The translations under genes and the position numbers were made by a program. The notes below the pieces were generated by a model. That model had not been told where the DNA came from. It did not search any database and saw only the letters and a program-made list of their open reading frames with translations. A stretch of 6,181 nucleotides of DNA. It comes from Clostridia bacterium. Its GTDB lineage: Bacteria > Bacillota_A > Clostridia > Christensenellales > Borkfalkiaceae. The stretch lies in contig JAFTQY010000073.1 in assembly GCA_017462505.1 (NCBI GenBank), positions 1 through 6,181 on the forward strand. The letters are read 5' to 3'. Positions within the stretch are counted from its first letter, which is position 1. Every line of letters begins with the position of its first letter. Below, in pieces: positions 5,850-6,181 of the stretch.

Positions 5850-6142
5850 GCTGTCGCTCGTTAAGGGGCGGATTTAACGGCGCGTATCTGTTGATACGGA
5901 CAAAAAGAAGATTAACAACTGCATAGCAAATAGTGATGTTTTTATTATGTGGAAATGTAATAAAGACGAGTACGAAAGGCAAAGAAATTCATATTAGTTA
6001 AAAAGAAAGCTAATTTGGTTAATAAAGCAAAAGACGTTAAAAGCAATTTTAAGGCTCTTGAAAATGCGAAACGAATTAGTCGAGTAGAAATAATAGAATT
6101 TTCTTGTAAAAAGAATGTAAAGACGAGTAGATGAAAGAGAAA
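5850..6142 (+). other. Transcribed leader of the 23S rRNA gene
   Basis: About 290 AT-rich bases with no protein, 16S or tRNA gene. It looks like a 16S-23S spacer placed directly behind a promoter. It contains small hairpins: CGTTAA/TTAACG (5859-5864 with 5874-5879), CGTATC-TGTT-GATACG (5883-5898), and 5993-5999 with 6008-6014. Two boxA-like sequences are GCTCGTTAA (5856-5864, against GCTCTTTAA) and GGCTCTTGAAAA (6053-6064, close to the spacer boxA of Bacillota). AACTGCATAG at 5917-5926 also recalls clostridial spacers. An imperfect repeat is listed separately. Antitermination and RNase III processing are expected from position, not shown. Confidence 0.6.
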
Positions 6143-6145
6143 GAT
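5954..6145 (+). repeat. Imperfect direct repeat in the pre-23S leader
   Basis: AATGTAA-(TA)-AAGACGAGTA with a following GAAAG..AAAGA occurs at 5954-5986 and again at 6114-6145, where it runs into the 23S 5' end. A shorter related copy, AGTCGAGTAGAAA, lies at 6078-6090. The unit is about 30 bases with a few small differences. Confidence 0.55.
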
Positions 6146-6181
6146 CAAGCTACAAAGGGCTTACGGATGATGCCTTGGTAC
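6143..6181 (+). rRNA. 23S ribosomal RNA, 5' end (partial, runs off the window)
   Basis: GATCAAGCTACAAAGGGC followed by ACGG and GATGCCTTGG corresponds to the conserved 5' end of bacterial 23S rRNA (GGTTAAG...AAGGGC...ACGGTGGATGCCTTGG in Bacillus). Only the first 39 or so bases are inside the window. The mature 5' end is placed at 6143 by alignment from memory and may be off by a base or two. Helix 1 pairing predicts CTTGATC at the 3' end of the same gene. Confidence 0.93.

Noticed and set aside
5850..6142. tRNA gene (Ile or Ala) in the spacer-like leader
   Set aside because: No GC-rich cloverleaf, no TTCGA-type T-loop with a matching acceptor stem, and no CCA end.
5641..6148. Two overlapping - strand open frames (113 and 67 codons) in the AT-rich 3' region
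   Set aside because: They lie across the fmdB terminator, the rRNA promoter and the leader, are rich in Phe/Leu/Asn as expected from AT-rich DNA, and have no recognisable family or supported ribosome-binding site.
1..6181. CRISPR array, insertion sequence, phage or defence system
   Set aside because: No regularly spaced repeats, terminal inverted repeats, transposase or nuclease motifs are present; gene content is chromosomal housekeeping and envelope type.

Overview
The window is a stretch of bacterial chromosome with all seven protein genes on the + strand, followed by the first bases of a 23S rRNA gene at the right edge. The rsmE-mtaB gene pair (yqeU-yqeV order), Gram-positive Shine-Dalgarno sequences, a clostridial-style SpoIIQ-like protein, a lipoprotein with a short lipobox signal and an rRNA promoter with a strong A/T upstream element all point to a member of the Bacillota, most likely the Clostridia. 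Coding DNA is moderately GC-rich, while the last 500 bases are very AT-rich. A gut Christensenellales-type lineage would fit, but that is only a guess.

Layout: (1) 34-2398 holds RNA-modification and housekeeping genes: rsmE (16S rRNA m3U methyltransferase), mtaB (tRNA ms2t6A37 methylthiotransferase, overlapping rsmE by 4 bases) and a HIT-family nucleotide hydrolase, closed by an intrinsic terminator at 2443-2482. (2) 2483-3732 holds a small membrane-anchored protein of uncertain family (weakly YwmB-like) and a membrane-anchored M23/LytM-domain protein that looks like clostridial SpoIIQ, closed by a 15-bp-stem terminator. (3) 3895-5361 encodes a lipoprotein with an M1 aminopeptidase fold whose zinc site and catalytic residues are replaced. 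(4) 5434-5631 is a small FmdB-type zinc-ribbon gene with its own promoter and terminator. (5) 5670-6142 has no protein gene. It holds a strong rRNA-type promoter and a roughly 290-base leader leading directly into 23S rRNA, with no 16S or tRNA gene in between.

The most notable points are the 23S rRNA gene with its own promoter and no 16S upstream, the M1-fold lipoprotein that has lost both zinc histidines, the general-base glutamate, the catalytic tyrosine and the GxMEN motif while keeping the HEXXH-x18-E register, and the SpoIIQ-like protein that keeps its zinc ligands but has Phe where active LytM enzymes have a catalytic His. The first two genes act on the translation apparatus. The middle pair may belong to the sporulation or cell-envelope programme. 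These functions are inferred from sequence families only.
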